DNA from: JBHHZM01 sp046758065
GTDB lineage: Bacteria > Pseudomonadota > Alphaproteobacteria > JAAXGF01
NCBI GenBank assembly: GCA_046758065.1
Contig: JBHHZM010000002.1
Coordinates: 1-52,641 of the forward strand
DNA: 52,641 nucleotides
Reading direction: 5' to 3'
Numbering within the stretch: the first letter of the stretch is position 1; the number at the start of each line of letters is the position of its first letter. A model generated the notes under the pieces. It was not told where the DNA came from, ran no database searches, and saw only the letters and a list, made by a program, of their open reading frames with translations. The position numbers and the translations under genes were made by a program. Shown one piece after another: positions 26,323 through 34,473 of the stretch.

Positions 26323-26364
26323 GAGTGCTTCGGGCGAACTTGTTAGAAGTTGCCCGAAGCACTC
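26323..26364 (+). terminator. Strong stem-loop between ftsZ and lpxC
   Basis: The arms 26323-26341 and 26347-26364 pair over 18 bp with one bulged G (26336) and a 5-nt loop GTTAG. It could terminate or attenuate the dcw transcript before lpxC, or structure the lpxC leader. No run of T follows, so simple intrinsic termination is doubtful. Confidence 0.5.
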
Positions 26365-26465
26365 TACCCCGTGTACGAGGGGGAATCCGAAAGAGGATGG
26401 AAAGGCAGGTACGGACCCAGCGCTGGGCCGTCGGTGGCTCGGGGGGGAATCGCGAGCGAAAGTCC

Positions 26466-27386
26466 GTGAGCATTGTCTATCAGAGGACGCTGAAGAGCGC
26501 CATCAGTTGCGCCGGCGTAGGACTTCACAGCGGAAATAGAATCAGGATGACCCTGCATCCCGCCGCAGCGGGAAGCGGGATTGTGTTCCGTCGCACCGAT
26601 CTCGGCGGGGCGACGCTGGCGGCAACCTACGAGAACGTCAGCGCGACGATGATGCGCACCAACCTCGGCGACGACAATGGCCTGAGCGTGGCCACGGTCG
26701 AGCATCTGATGTCGGCGCTGGTGGGTCTCGGCATCGACAACCTGGTGATCGATGTCGACGGCCCCGAGGTGCCGATCATGGACGGCAGCGCGGCGCCCTT
26801 CGTTTTCCTTATCGAATGCGCCGGGATCGTCGAACAGGACCAGCCACGCCGGGCGATTCAGGTGCTGAAGCCCGTCGTGGTCTGGGACGGCAAGCGCTCC
26901 ATCTCGCTTTCGCCTTCGGACCGCTTCTCGATAAGTTTCGAGATCGACTATCCGCACCCGCTGATCGGCCGGCAGTCCTGTTTTTTCGTCTTAGAGGACG
27001 GCGCCTTCGAACGTGAACTCAGCCGCGCACGCACCTACGGCTTTTTGCGTGATATCGGCGCCTTGCGCGCGCGCGGACTGGCGCTCGGCGGGTCGCTCGA
27101 GAACGCCATCGTGCTCGACGACCATCAGGTGTTGAACGGCGAAGGCCTGCGCTACCACAACGAACTCGTCCGCCACAAGGTGCTCGACTGCATCGGCGAC
27201 CTTTATCTCGCCGGCGCACCGTTGCTCGGCCATCTCCATGGCATCGGTTCGGGCCACAGCATGAACCACAGACTGCTCACGGCGTTGTTCGACGACGACG
27301 AGGCCTGGCGCAGTGTCTACCTCGACGGCGCGACGCTCGGTGCGCTCGTACGCTGGCAGGATACTGCGGTCGCCATTCCCGCCTGA
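26466..27386 (+). CDS. lpxC: UDP-3-O-acyl-N-acetylglucosamine deacetylase LpxC
   Basis: A 306-residue zinc deacetylase, the committed step of lipid A synthesis. Zinc ligands and catalytic residues are visible in VATVEHLMSAL (His), HKVLDCIGDLYL (His and Asp) and the C-terminal GIGSGHSMNH (His). The N-terminus MSIVYQRTLKSAISCAGVGLHSG matches the family when the GTG at 26466 is used; an open frame reaches 26325 but its extra 47 residues run through the hairpin and do not look like LpxC. An outer membrane with lipopolysaccharide is thus expected. Confidence 0.95.
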   Translation: MSIVYQRTLKSAISCAGVGLHSGNRIRMTLHPAAAGSGIVFRRTDLGGATLAATYENVSATMMRTNLGDDNGLSVATVEHLMSALVGLGIDNLVIDVDGPEVPIMDGSAAPFVFLIECAGIVEQDQPRRAIQVLKPVVVWDGKRSISLSPSDRFSISFEIDYPHPLIGRQSCFFVLEDGAFERELSRARTYGFLRDIGALRARGLALGGSLENAIVLDDHQVLNGEGLRYHNELVRHKVLDCIGDLYLAGAPLLGHLHGIGSGHSMNHRLLTALFDDDEAWRSVYLDGATLGALVRWQDTAVAIPA

Positions 27387-27460
27387 TCCCGGGTTATACG
27401 CCGTGCCGCGTTCGCCTCTGCGGCGGCGGGCCGGGAGTGTGCAAGCGCCGCGCCGGATGA

Positions 27461-27466
27461 TATAGT
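27461..27466 (+). promoter_or_regulatory. Candidate -10 element TATAGT upstream of bamD
   Basis: TATAGTC stands 20 bp before the GTG start of bamD. At 17 bp upstream is TGTGCA, a poor -35. It is the third occurrence of TATAGTC upstream of a gene in this window. Confidence 0.3.
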
Positions 27467-27486
27467 CCCGCCAGGCGAACACACCG

Positions 27487-28350
27487 GTGAATCGGCTCGG
27501 GATGCTCGATCAGTTTTTTCGTTTACGCGTCGGTTCGGGGGGCGGGCGCAGGCGCTGCCGTTCGGCCCTTGCGCTTCTGGTTGCCGGTTGGCTCGTCGCC
27601 TGCGCGGACGCCGGGCCCGAATATGTCGAGCGACCGGTCGAGGACCTCTACAACAGGGCGATGGATCTTCTGCTCGACGGCGACTACAAGCCCGCAGCGC
27701 AGGCCTTCGACGAGGTCGAACGTCAACATCCCTACTCGGTATGGGCGACCAAGGCGCAGATCATGGCGGCTTACGCCCAGTACCAGGCTAACGCTTACGA
27801 CGAGGCGGTCCTTGCCGCCAAGCGCTTCATCGATCTCCATCCGGGCCACCGCGACGTCGCCTATGCTTACTACCTGGTCGCCATCTCCTATTACGAACAG
27901 ATTTCCGACGTCGGGCGCGACCAGAAGATGACCGAACTGGCGCTCGACGGCCTCGAGAAGATCATCCGGCGCTTTCCCAATACCGAGTATGCGCGCGACG
28001 CCAAGCTCAAGCTCGATCTGACGCGCGACCACCTCGCCGGCAAGGAGATGGAGGTCGGGCGTTTCTATCTGAAACGGGGTGAGTACATAGCGGCGATCAA
28101 CCGCTTCCGCACCGTGGTCGAGAAATACCAGACCACGACGCACGTGCCCGAGGCGCTGCACCGGCTCACCGAAGCGTATCTCGCTCTCGGCGTCACCAAG
28201 GAGGCGCAGACCGCGGCGGCGGTACTCGGCTACAACTATCCCGGCAGCGAGTGGTACATGGATTCATACGCCCTGCTCACCGGAGCCGACCTCAGGCCCG
28301 AAGCGAACAAGCAGTCGTGGATCGCCCGGGCGTGGAACTGGGTTTTCTGA
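27487..28350 (+). CDS. bamD: Outer-membrane assembly lipoprotein BamD
   Basis: A 287-residue lipoprotein of the BAM complex, which inserts beta-barrels in the outer membrane. A basic N-terminus and hydrophobic stretch end in the lipobox L36-V-A-C39. After it come TPR-like repeats: LYNRAMDLLLDGDYKPAAQAFDEVERQHPYS, AYAQYQANAYDEAV, YYLVAISYYEQISDVGRDQ and VGRFYLKRGEYIAAINRF, the last two being BamD-specific blocks. The start is a GTG; no ATG is available before the lipobox in frame other than an internal one at residue 6. Its position after lpxC and before recN is common in alphaproteobacteria. Confidence 0.94.
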   Translation: MNRLGMLDQFFRLRVGSGGGRRRCRSALALLVAGWLVACADAGPEYVERPVEDLYNRAMDLLLDGDYKPAAQAFDEVERQHPYSVWATKAQIMAAYAQYQANAYDEAVLAAKRFIDLHPGHRDVAYAYYLVAISYYEQISDVGRDQKMTELALDGLEKIIRRFPNTEYARDAKLKLDLTRDHLAGKEMEVGRFYLKRGEYIAAINRFRTVVEKYQTTTHVPEALHRLTEAYLALGVTKEAQTAAAVLGYNYPGSEWYMDSYALLTGADLRPEANKQSWIARAWNWVF

Positions 28351-28378
28351 GTCCCGGGGGGAGGCCGCATTCCGGCCC

Positions 28379-30049
28379 ATGCTCGTCAGCCTGCACGTCC
28401 GCAACCTGGTGCTCATCGATTGCCTGGACCTGACCCTGGGCCCGGGGTTGTGCGCGCTCACCGGTGAGACGGGCGCCGGCAAGTCGATTCTGCTCGACGC
28501 CCTCGGCCTCGCGATCGGCGCTCGCGGCGACAGCGGGCTGGCGCGGTCGAACGACGGTCCGGCCTCGGTCGCGGCCGAATTCGCGCCGCCCGCCGGTCAT
28601 TCCGTATGGCGGTTGCTGACGGACCGGGGCCTGGCGAGCGGTGACGGCCTTGTCCTGCGCCGGACCATCGCCGTCGACGGCCGCAGCCGCGCCTTCGTGA
28701 ACGACCAGCCGGTAGGAGTGGCGTTGTTGCGTGAAATCGGCGGTCTGCTGATCGAAGTGCAGGGTCAGGCGGACCAGCGCGGACTGTTCGCCGCCAACAG
28801 CCACCGTGGCTTTCTCGACGGCTTCGGCGGGCTCGATCGCTTGTCGTCCGAAGTGGCGGCGGCGCACGGCCGCTGGCGCGCGGCGACGGCGGCGCTGGCT
28901 GCCGCCGAGGCCGAACTCGAAGCGGCGCGGCGCGACGAGGATTACTTGCGCCATACGCTCGACGAGCTCGAAGCGCTGGCGCCCGACCCGGGAGAGGAGG
29001 CCGAGCTGGCCGCCCGGCGGACGACACTGATGCAAGGCGAGAAGCTGATCGAGGGATTGGGCGCGGCGCTCGCCGAACTCGGCGAGGGCCGGGGCGTCGA
29101 GGAGCGCCTGCGCGCCGCCCAGCGCCATCTCGCGCAGACGGCTGGGCGCGCTCCGGGCGTGCTCGACCCGGCCATCGAGGCGCTCGACCGCGCCGCGATC
29201 GAGACCGCGGAGGCGCTCGCCGCCGTCGATCTCGCGGGTCGTGACCTGGCGCCCGATCCAGCGCGGCTCGAGGCGATCGAGCAGCGCCTCTTCGCCCTGC
29301 GCGCCGTGGCGCGCAAGCACCGCGTCGACGTCGGTTCGCTCGCTGGACTGCGGGACGAATTCGCGGCGACGCTGGCGGCGCTCGACGACCGGGGCGAAGC
29401 CCGCGCCCGGCTTTCGGCGGAAGCCGACGCGGCGCGCGCCGCCTTCGCCGCCGCCTGCGAGCGGCTGAGCGAGGCGCGCGTCCGGGCCGGGACGGCGCTC
29501 GACCGCCGGATCACGGCCGAACTCGGCCCGCTCAAGCTGGCCAACGCCGTCTTCCGCACTCGTCTCGAACGGCTCGCCGAGGACGAATGGACGGCCGCGG
29601 GCGCCGAGCGCGTGCGTTTCGAGGTGGCGACGCTTCCCGGCGCCGAGCCGGGTCCGCTCGCGCGCGTCGCCTCGGGCGGCGAACTGTCGCGCCTCCTGCT
29701 TGCGCTGCGGGTCGTGCTGGCGCGCATCGGCGCCACGCCGACGCTGGTCTTCGACGAGGTCGACAGCGGCATCGGTGGCGCCACGGCGGCGGCGGTCGGC
29801 GAGCGTCTCGCCCGCCTCGGCGAGGAAATGCAGATCCTCGTCGTGACCCATTCGCCGCAGGTTGCGGCGCGCGCCGCCTGCCACTTCCGCGTGATCAAGG
29901 AGGACGTCGACGGCGGGGTGCGGGTGGAAGTCGAGGAACTCGCGCCGGCGGCGCGCCGCGAGGAGGTGGCCCGCATGCTCGCCGGCGCCCGGGTCACCGA
30001 CGCCGCCCGCGCCGCTGCCGACAGCCTGATGCGCGCCGGCGCCGGCTGA
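28379..30049 (+). CDS. recN: DNA repair protein RecN
   Basis: A 556-residue SMC-like ATPase used in double-strand break repair. Walker A GETGAGKS is at residues 29-36; two alpha-helical Ala/Glu/Arg-rich coiled-coil stretches lie at about 155-240 and 320-380; the C-terminal half has SGGELSRLLLALRVVL (signature) and TLVFDEVDSGIGG (Walker B), then VTHSPQVAA. It begins 28 bp after bamD and ends 8 bp before ligA. No LexA-type box was found directly upstream, so any SOS control would come from a more distant promoter. Confidence 0.95.
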   Translation: MLVSLHVRNLVLIDCLDLTLGPGLCALTGETGAGKSILLDALGLAIGARGDSGLARSNDGPASVAAEFAPPAGHSVWRLLTDRGLASGDGLVLRRTIAVDGRSRAFVNDQPVGVALLREIGGLLIEVQGQADQRGLFAANSHRGFLDGFGGLDRLSSEVAAAHGRWRAATAALAAAEAELEAARRDEDYLRHTLDELEALAPDPGEEAELAARRTTLMQGEKLIEGLGAALAELGEGRGVEERLRAAQRHLAQTAGRAPGVLDPAIEALDRAAIETAEALAAVDLAGRDLAPDPARLEAIEQRLFALRAVARKHRVDVGSLAGLRDEFAATLAALDDRGEARARLSAEADAARAAFAAACERLSEARVRAGTALDRRITAELGPLKLANAVFRTRLERLAEDEWTAAGAERVRFEVATLPGAEPGPLARVASGGELSRLLLALRVVLARIGATPTLVFDEVDSGIGGATAAAVGERLARLGEEMQILVVTHSPQVAARAACHFRVIKEDVDGGVRVEVEELAPAARREEVARMLAGARVTDAARAAADSLMRAGAG

Positions 30050-30057
30050 ACGGCGTC

Positions 30058-32154
30058 ATGGACGAGACCGCCGAAGTTCCCGTCGCGCGCCTGAGCCGTG
30101 CGCAGGCCGCCGCCGAGCTTGCCCGCCTCGCCGCCGAGATCGCGCGGCACGACCGGCTCTATTACGTCGAGGCGGCGCCCGAGATCAGCGACGGCGAATA
30201 CGACCGGTTGTGGCGCCGCAACGCCGACATCGAAGCGCGTTTCCCGGCGCTGCAGCGCTCCGACAGCCCGAGCCTGCGGGTCGGCGCCCCGCCGTCGGAG
30301 GCCTTCGCCAAGGTCACCCACTCGAAGGCGATGCTGTCGCTCGGCAACGCCTTCGACGGCGACGACGTGCGCGAATTTTTCGGGCGCGTGCGGCGCTTTC
30401 TCGGTCTCGCCGAGAGCGAAACGGTCGAGATCGTCGGCGAGCCCAAGATCGACGGTCTGTCGGCGACGGCGCGCTACGAGCGCGGGCGCTTCGTGCTCGG
30501 CGCGACGCGCGGCGATGGTCAGGTCGGCGAGGACATCACGGCCAATCTGCGTACCGTGCGCGACCTGCCGCTTCATCTCGCGGGCGCGGGCGCGCCCGCG
30601 GCGATCGAGGTGCGCGGCGAGGTCTATATGACCAAGTCCGACTTCCTCGCCCTCAACGCCCAGCGCGAGGCGGCGGGCGAGCCGCCGTTCGCCAACCCGC
30701 GCAATGCCGGCGCCGGCTCGCTGCGCCAGCTCGACAGCCGCGTCACGGCGCGCCGCAAACTGCACTTCTTCGCCTATGCCTGGGGTGAGGTCTCGGAGCC
30801 CTTCGCCGACAGCCATTGGGAGGCGCTGGCGCGTTTCAGGCACTGGGGCTTCCGCACCAACCCGCTCGCCCGGCGCTGCCGGGGCATCGACGCGGCGCTC
30901 GCGCTTTACGACGAAATCGCAGCGGCGCGTGCCGACCTCGACTACGACATCGACGGCGTGGTCTACAAGGTCGACCGGCTCGACTGGCAGGAACGGCTGG
31001 GTTTCGTCAGCCGCAGCCCGCGCTGGGCCGTCGCCTACAAGTTCCCGGCCGAACGGGCCGAGACCCGGGTGCGCGCCATCGAAATCCAGGTCGGACGGAC
31101 CGGGGCGCTGACCCCGGTCGCGCGCCTCGATCCCGTCACCGTCGGCGGCGTCGTGGTCTCGAACGCGACGCTGCACAACGAGGATGAGATCGCCCGCAAG
31201 GACGTCCGCGTCGGCGACACCGTCGTGGTGCAGCGCGCCGGCGACGTCATTCCGCAAGTCGTCGAGGTGGTGACGGACAAGCGGCCGAAGGGATCGAAGC
31301 CCTTTCGCTTCCCCGATCATTGCCCCGAATGCCTGAGCCACGCTGTGCGCGAGGAAGGCGAGGCCGTGCGCCGCTGTACCGGGGGCCTGATCTGCCCGGC
31401 GCAGGCGGTCGAGCGCCTGCGCCACTTCGTCAGCCGCGACGCCTTCGACATCGAGGGTCTCGGCGAGAAGCAGATCGCGGCGTTCTGGCGCGATGGCCTG
31501 ATCAGGGAGCCGGCGGATATTTTTACACTGCACGAACGGAATCCGACGCTCGACCCGCCGATCGAGGAACGCGAGGGCTGGGGGAAGACGTCGGCCGAGA
31601 ACCTGTTCAGCGCGATTGAGGCGCGCCGGCACATTCCCCTCGAACGCTTCATCTATGCGCTCGGCATCCGCCACGTCGGCGAGACGACGGCGCGGCTCCT
31701 TGCCAGGAACTATGAATCGCTCCTCACCTTTGCCAACAAGATGGGGAAAGCGCAGGACCGTGCTTCCGAGGCCTACCGGGAGCTCATCGATATCGACGGC
31801 ATCGGCCCGAAGGTGGCCGACACGATTGTCGACTTCTTCAACGAGCCGCACAACGTCGAGGTGGTTGCGACACTGGCCAATCAGGTCGAGGTCGAGCCCT
31901 TCGAGGCGCCTGAGGGCGAGACGCCGCTCGCCGGCAAGACCGTGGTGTTCACCGGCGGGCTCGCCAGCATGACCCGCGCCGAGGCCAAGGCGCGGGCCGA
32001 GGCGCTGGGCGCCAAGGTGGCGGGTTCGGTGTCGCGCAAGACCGACTACGTCGTGATCGGCGCCGATGCGGGCTCCAAGGCCGCCAAGGCGCGCGAAATT
32101 GGTGTTGCGACGCTGAGCGAGGCCGAATGGCTCGATCTCGTCGCCGGCGTGTGA
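30058..32154 (+). CDS. ligA: NAD-dependent DNA ligase LigA
   Basis: A 698-residue ligase joining Okazaki fragments and repair nicks. Order of domains: Ia (YYVEAAPEISDGEYDRLW), adenylation with the AMP-accepting lysine K130 in KIDG, OB fold, the four-cysteine zinc finger (CPEC at about 31324, then single Cys and a further Cys), helix-hairpin-helix repeats (IDGIGPKVADTIVDFF) and a C-terminal BRCT domain (GKTVVFTGGLASMTRAEAK). It follows recN with an 8-bp gap. Confidence 0.96.
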   Translation: MDETAEVPVARLSRAQAAAELARLAAEIARHDRLYYVEAAPEISDGEYDRLWRRNADIEARFPALQRSDSPSLRVGAPPSEAFAKVTHSKAMLSLGNAFDGDDVREFFGRVRRFLGLAESETVEIVGEPKIDGLSATARYERGRFVLGATRGDGQVGEDITANLRTVRDLPLHLAGAGAPAAIEVRGEVYMTKSDFLALNAQREAAGEPPFANPRNAGAGSLRQLDSRVTARRKLHFFAYAWGEVSEPFADSHWEALARFRHWGFRTNPLARRCRGIDAALALYDEIAAARADLDYDIDGVVYKVDRLDWQERLGFVSRSPRWAVAYKFPAERAETRVRAIEIQVGRTGALTPVARLDPVTVGGVVVSNATLHNEDEIARKDVRVGDTVVVQRAGDVIPQVVEVVTDKRPKGSKPFRFPDHCPECLSHAVREEGEAVRRCTGGLICPAQAVERLRHFVSRDAFDIEGLGEKQIAAFWRDGLIREPADIFTLHERNPTLDPPIEEREGWGKTSAENLFSAIEARRHIPLERFIYALGIRHVGETTARLLARNYESLLTFANKMGKAQDRASEAYRELIDIDGIGPKVADTIVDFFNEPHNVEVVATLANQVEVEPFEAPEGETPLAGKTVVFTGGLASMTRAEAKARAEALGAKVAGSVSRKTDYVVIGADAGSKAAKAREIGVATLSEAEWLDLVAGV

Positions 32155-32184
32155 GGCGGCGGCTTCGGGTGCGGAGATAAAGCG

Positions 32185-32508
32185 ATGAGCGGTAAGAAAG
32201 AATCCTTCGGTCCCGGGGTCTACGCGGCGGATGCCGAAGGGAACATGACGCTGGTGCATCCGTATCAAGGCGGGCCTTACCGGCTGGTCGATATTTTCGA
32301 TATCTGGGGGCTTGGACGGATCGAGGGCGGCGCCCGCAAGGGCGAGAGCGTCCTTGTCCTCGAGCGCGGCGAAATACGCAAGCTCAAGACCCTGGCCGAT
32401 GCCTTCAGCTTCGATTTCGACCAGGAGTTCATCGAGATGTGTCACGCGATGCACCGCTTCGCCGTGCGTCTCACGGGCGACAGCTTCCGCTTCATTGGCA
32501 CCTTCTAG
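32185..32508 (+). CDS. Conserved-looking hypothetical protein
   Basis: A 107-residue protein I cannot assign. It is soluble, with no signal peptide or membrane span, and has an even amino-acid composition typical of a real gene. Visible features are GPGVYAADAEGNMTLVHPYQ near the start, an alpha/beta-looking middle (VLVLERGEIRKLKTLADAF) and an aromatic C-terminus. A GGAG ribosome site precedes the ATG. It lies 30 bp after ligA in the same direction and may be the last gene of that unit. Confidence 0.65.
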   Translation: MSGKKESFGPGVYAADAEGNMTLVHPYQGGPYRLVDIFDIWGLGRIEGGARKGESVLVLERGEIRKLKTLADAFSFDFDQEFIEMCHAMHRFAVRLTGDSFRFIGTF

Positions 32509-32536
32509 TGCAGCGGCGCATACTGATGGTTCAGTC

Positions 32537-32621
32537 CCATCCGTCACCCCCGCGTAAGCGGGGGTCCAGCGGCTCTTGGATTCCGGCTCTGCGCTTCGCT
32601 CCGGCCGGAATGACGGGTTGG
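32537..32621. repeat. REP-like palindromic intergenic element
   Basis: About 85 bp with imperfect inverted ends (CCATCCGTCA and TGACGGGTTGG) and inner stems, for example CCCCGC-GTAA-GCGGGG at 32548-32563 and a TTCCGG...CCGGAA stem near 32581-32610. This is the form of the dispersed palindromic repeats common in alphaproteobacterial genomes. Only one copy is in the window, so its repetitiveness is inferred from the resemblance. Confidence 0.6.
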
Positions 32622-32655
32622 ATCAGCGCGTGAATCTTTTGTTTGTATCTGTGCA

Positions 32656-33777
32656 CTAGGCGCTCTCCGCGAGGCGATTGTACGACTTGAGCACGGCGCG
32701 GAGTTCGTCGTGGGGAAGCGCGAGCACGGTGTGGCCGTCGCGTCCCGTCATGGTCTGGTTGGCGACCAGCGCGTTGACGATCGCTTCGTCGGTCGCCTGC
32801 GCGACGGCGGCGAAGATGGGATCGAGCCGGAGGTCGGGGATGAAATCGGCCGCGGCGACGCCGGCGGCGGCGTCGCAGGCCGCGGCGTTGGCGGTCGAGA
32901 AGGCGAGGAAGATGTCGCCCGAGCCGTGGTGCGAGATCGAGCCCGAGCGCCCCACCCCGAGAGCGATGCGTCGCGCCAGCCGCTTGAGCTGGTGAGGCAG
33001 CAGCGGGGCGTCGCTGGCAACGACGGCGATGATCGAGCCGGCGCCCCGGCTGCGGAAGGTTCCTTCGGTGAGGTGACGCCCGACCGGCACGCCGGCGATC
33101 GTCAGTTCCTCGCGCATTCCGAAATTGGCCTGGACGAAGGCGCCCACGGTGTAGGTTCCGCCGTCGTGCTCGACGAGACGCGAGGCGGTGCCCGAACCGG
33201 CCTTGAACTCGTAGGCGGTCATGCCGGTGCCGCCGCCAACGCTGCCTTCCTCGATCGCGCCGCCGCGCGCGCCGTCGATCGCTTCGAAGACATGGGCTTC
33301 GCGCACATGGAAGCCGTTGATATCGTTGAGGTAGCCGTCGTAGGTCTCGCCCGCCACCGGCAGGCCCCAAGCATCGACGAACTGGGGCAGGTTCTCGACC
33401 AGCCAGCGGATCGTGGCGTCGCGCGCGAGCCCGCAGGAGTGCGTGTTGGTGATGGTGATCGGCCCTTCGCAGCGCCCGGCCTCCTCGATCCAGATGGCGC
33501 CGGTGAGCTCGCCGTTGCCGTTGAGCGAGAAACAGCCGGCGAACACCGGCGTCGCCGCGCCGGCGCGGCCGCGCGGCAGGATCGCGGTGACCCCGGTGCG
33601 AACCGGTCCCTCGCCGACGACGAGCGCGCCGTCGCCGCGGATGATCGTCGCATAGCCGACCTCGACGCCGGCGACATCGGTGATGGCGTTGTTGCGCCCG
33701 GGCGTACCGTCGAAGGGCACGCCGAGGGCGCGGGCGCGGGGCTTTCCGGACGGGGTGGCGAGATGCGGATCGGGCAT
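32656..33777 (-). CDS. P1-family (DmpA-type) aminopeptidase
   Basis: A 373-residue N-terminal nucleophile hydrolase of family S58. Such enzymes cleave themselves into two chains and release N-terminal amino acids, including D- or beta-amino acids. The conserved block GSIIAVVASDAPLLPHQ contains the self-cleavage point, here most likely Gly247-Ser248. Other family segments are GRNNAITDVAGVEVGYATII, GCFSLNGNGELTG, NTHSCGLARDA and GSVGGGTGM. The ATG at 33777 follows a GAGG site; the longer frame upstream is not family-like. No signal peptide is seen. It faces away from the methyltransferase gene, with a 137-bp divergent gap. Substrate unknown. Confidence 0.88.
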   Translation of the reverse strand: MPDPHLATPSGKPRARALGVPFDGTPGRNNAITDVAGVEVGYATIIRGDGALVVGEGPVRTGVTAILPRGRAGAATPVFAGCFSLNGNGELTGAIWIEEAGRCEGPITITNTHSCGLARDATIRWLVENLPQFVDAWGLPVAGETYDGYLNDINGFHVREAHVFEAIDGARGGAIEEGSVGGGTGMTAYEFKAGSGTASRLVEHDGGTYTVGAFVQANFGMREELTIAGVPVGRHLTEGTFRSRGAGSIIAVVASDAPLLPHQLKRLARRIALGVGRSGSISHHGSGDIFLAFSTANAAACDAAAGVAAADFIPDLRLDPIFAAVAQATDEAIVNALVANQTMTGRDGHTVLALPHDELRAVLKSYNRLAESA

Positions 33778-33914
33778 GGTCGGAGCCTCGTGGTGTGCGG
33801 AACGGAATTTGGACGACCGGGCGCCGGCGTCGGATGCCGCGCTCTGGCGCGCGCGCCGCCCACCCCTTATGCTGCGCGCCGCACCGTTTCGCAAGCCATC
33901 AGGGGAAGCCGTCC

Positions 33915-34385
33915 ATGACCGACGGAGCCAACGATCGTCCCGGCGTGATCGCCCCGCCGCCGCTCATCTATCTCGGGTTCCTGCTCGCCGGTCTCGGACT
34001 CGATCGCGTGTGGCCGATTGCGACGTTGGACGATGGCCTGCGCTATCCCGGCGGCGTCGGGCTGATCGCGCTCGGTCTCGTCGTTGCGTTTCTCGGTTTC
34101 GCCGAATTTCGCAAGGCGGGCACCGCGGTCAACCCGCATCGTTCGACGACGGCGATCATAACCACCGGGCCGTTCCGCTTCAGCCGCAACCCGCTCTACC
34201 TCGCGCTCGCCCTGATCCACGCCGGAGTCGCCATGGCGGCGCAAAGCTTCTGGGCGCTCGTTTTCCTCGCGCCGGCGCTCGTCGTCGTGCGCTACGGCGT
34301 GATCGCGCGCGAGGAGCGCTACCTCGAACGCAAGTTCGGTCGAACGTATCTCGACTACAAGACGACGGTCCGGCGCTGGCTCTGA
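33915..34385 (+). CDS. Isoprenylcysteine carboxyl methyltransferase-family membrane protein
   Basis: A 156-residue integral membrane protein with about four spans. The C-terminal ICMT/PEMT signature is clear: GPFRFSRNPLYLALALIHAG (RNPxY motif) and EERYLERKFGRTYLDYKTTVRRWL. Bacterial relatives methylate small molecules or lipids with S-adenosylmethionine; the true substrate here is unknown. The ATG at 33915 follows AGGGGAAG; an open frame begins at 33795 but is not family-like. Confidence 0.85.
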   Translation: MTDGANDRPGVIAPPPLIYLGFLLAGLGLDRVWPIATLDDGLRYPGGVGLIALGLVVAFLGFAEFRKAGTAVNPHRSTTAIITTGPFRFSRNPLYLALALIHAGVAMAAQSFWALVFLAPALVVVRYGVIAREERYLERKFGRTYLDYKTTVRRWL

Positions 34386-34473
34386 GGCGGACGATGCATC
34401 CTGCGCGCTTTCGCGCCGGGCGTCGCACCGGCGTGCTAATGTCGGCTTCGGAGAAGTTGCCGGGAGGTCGGCG

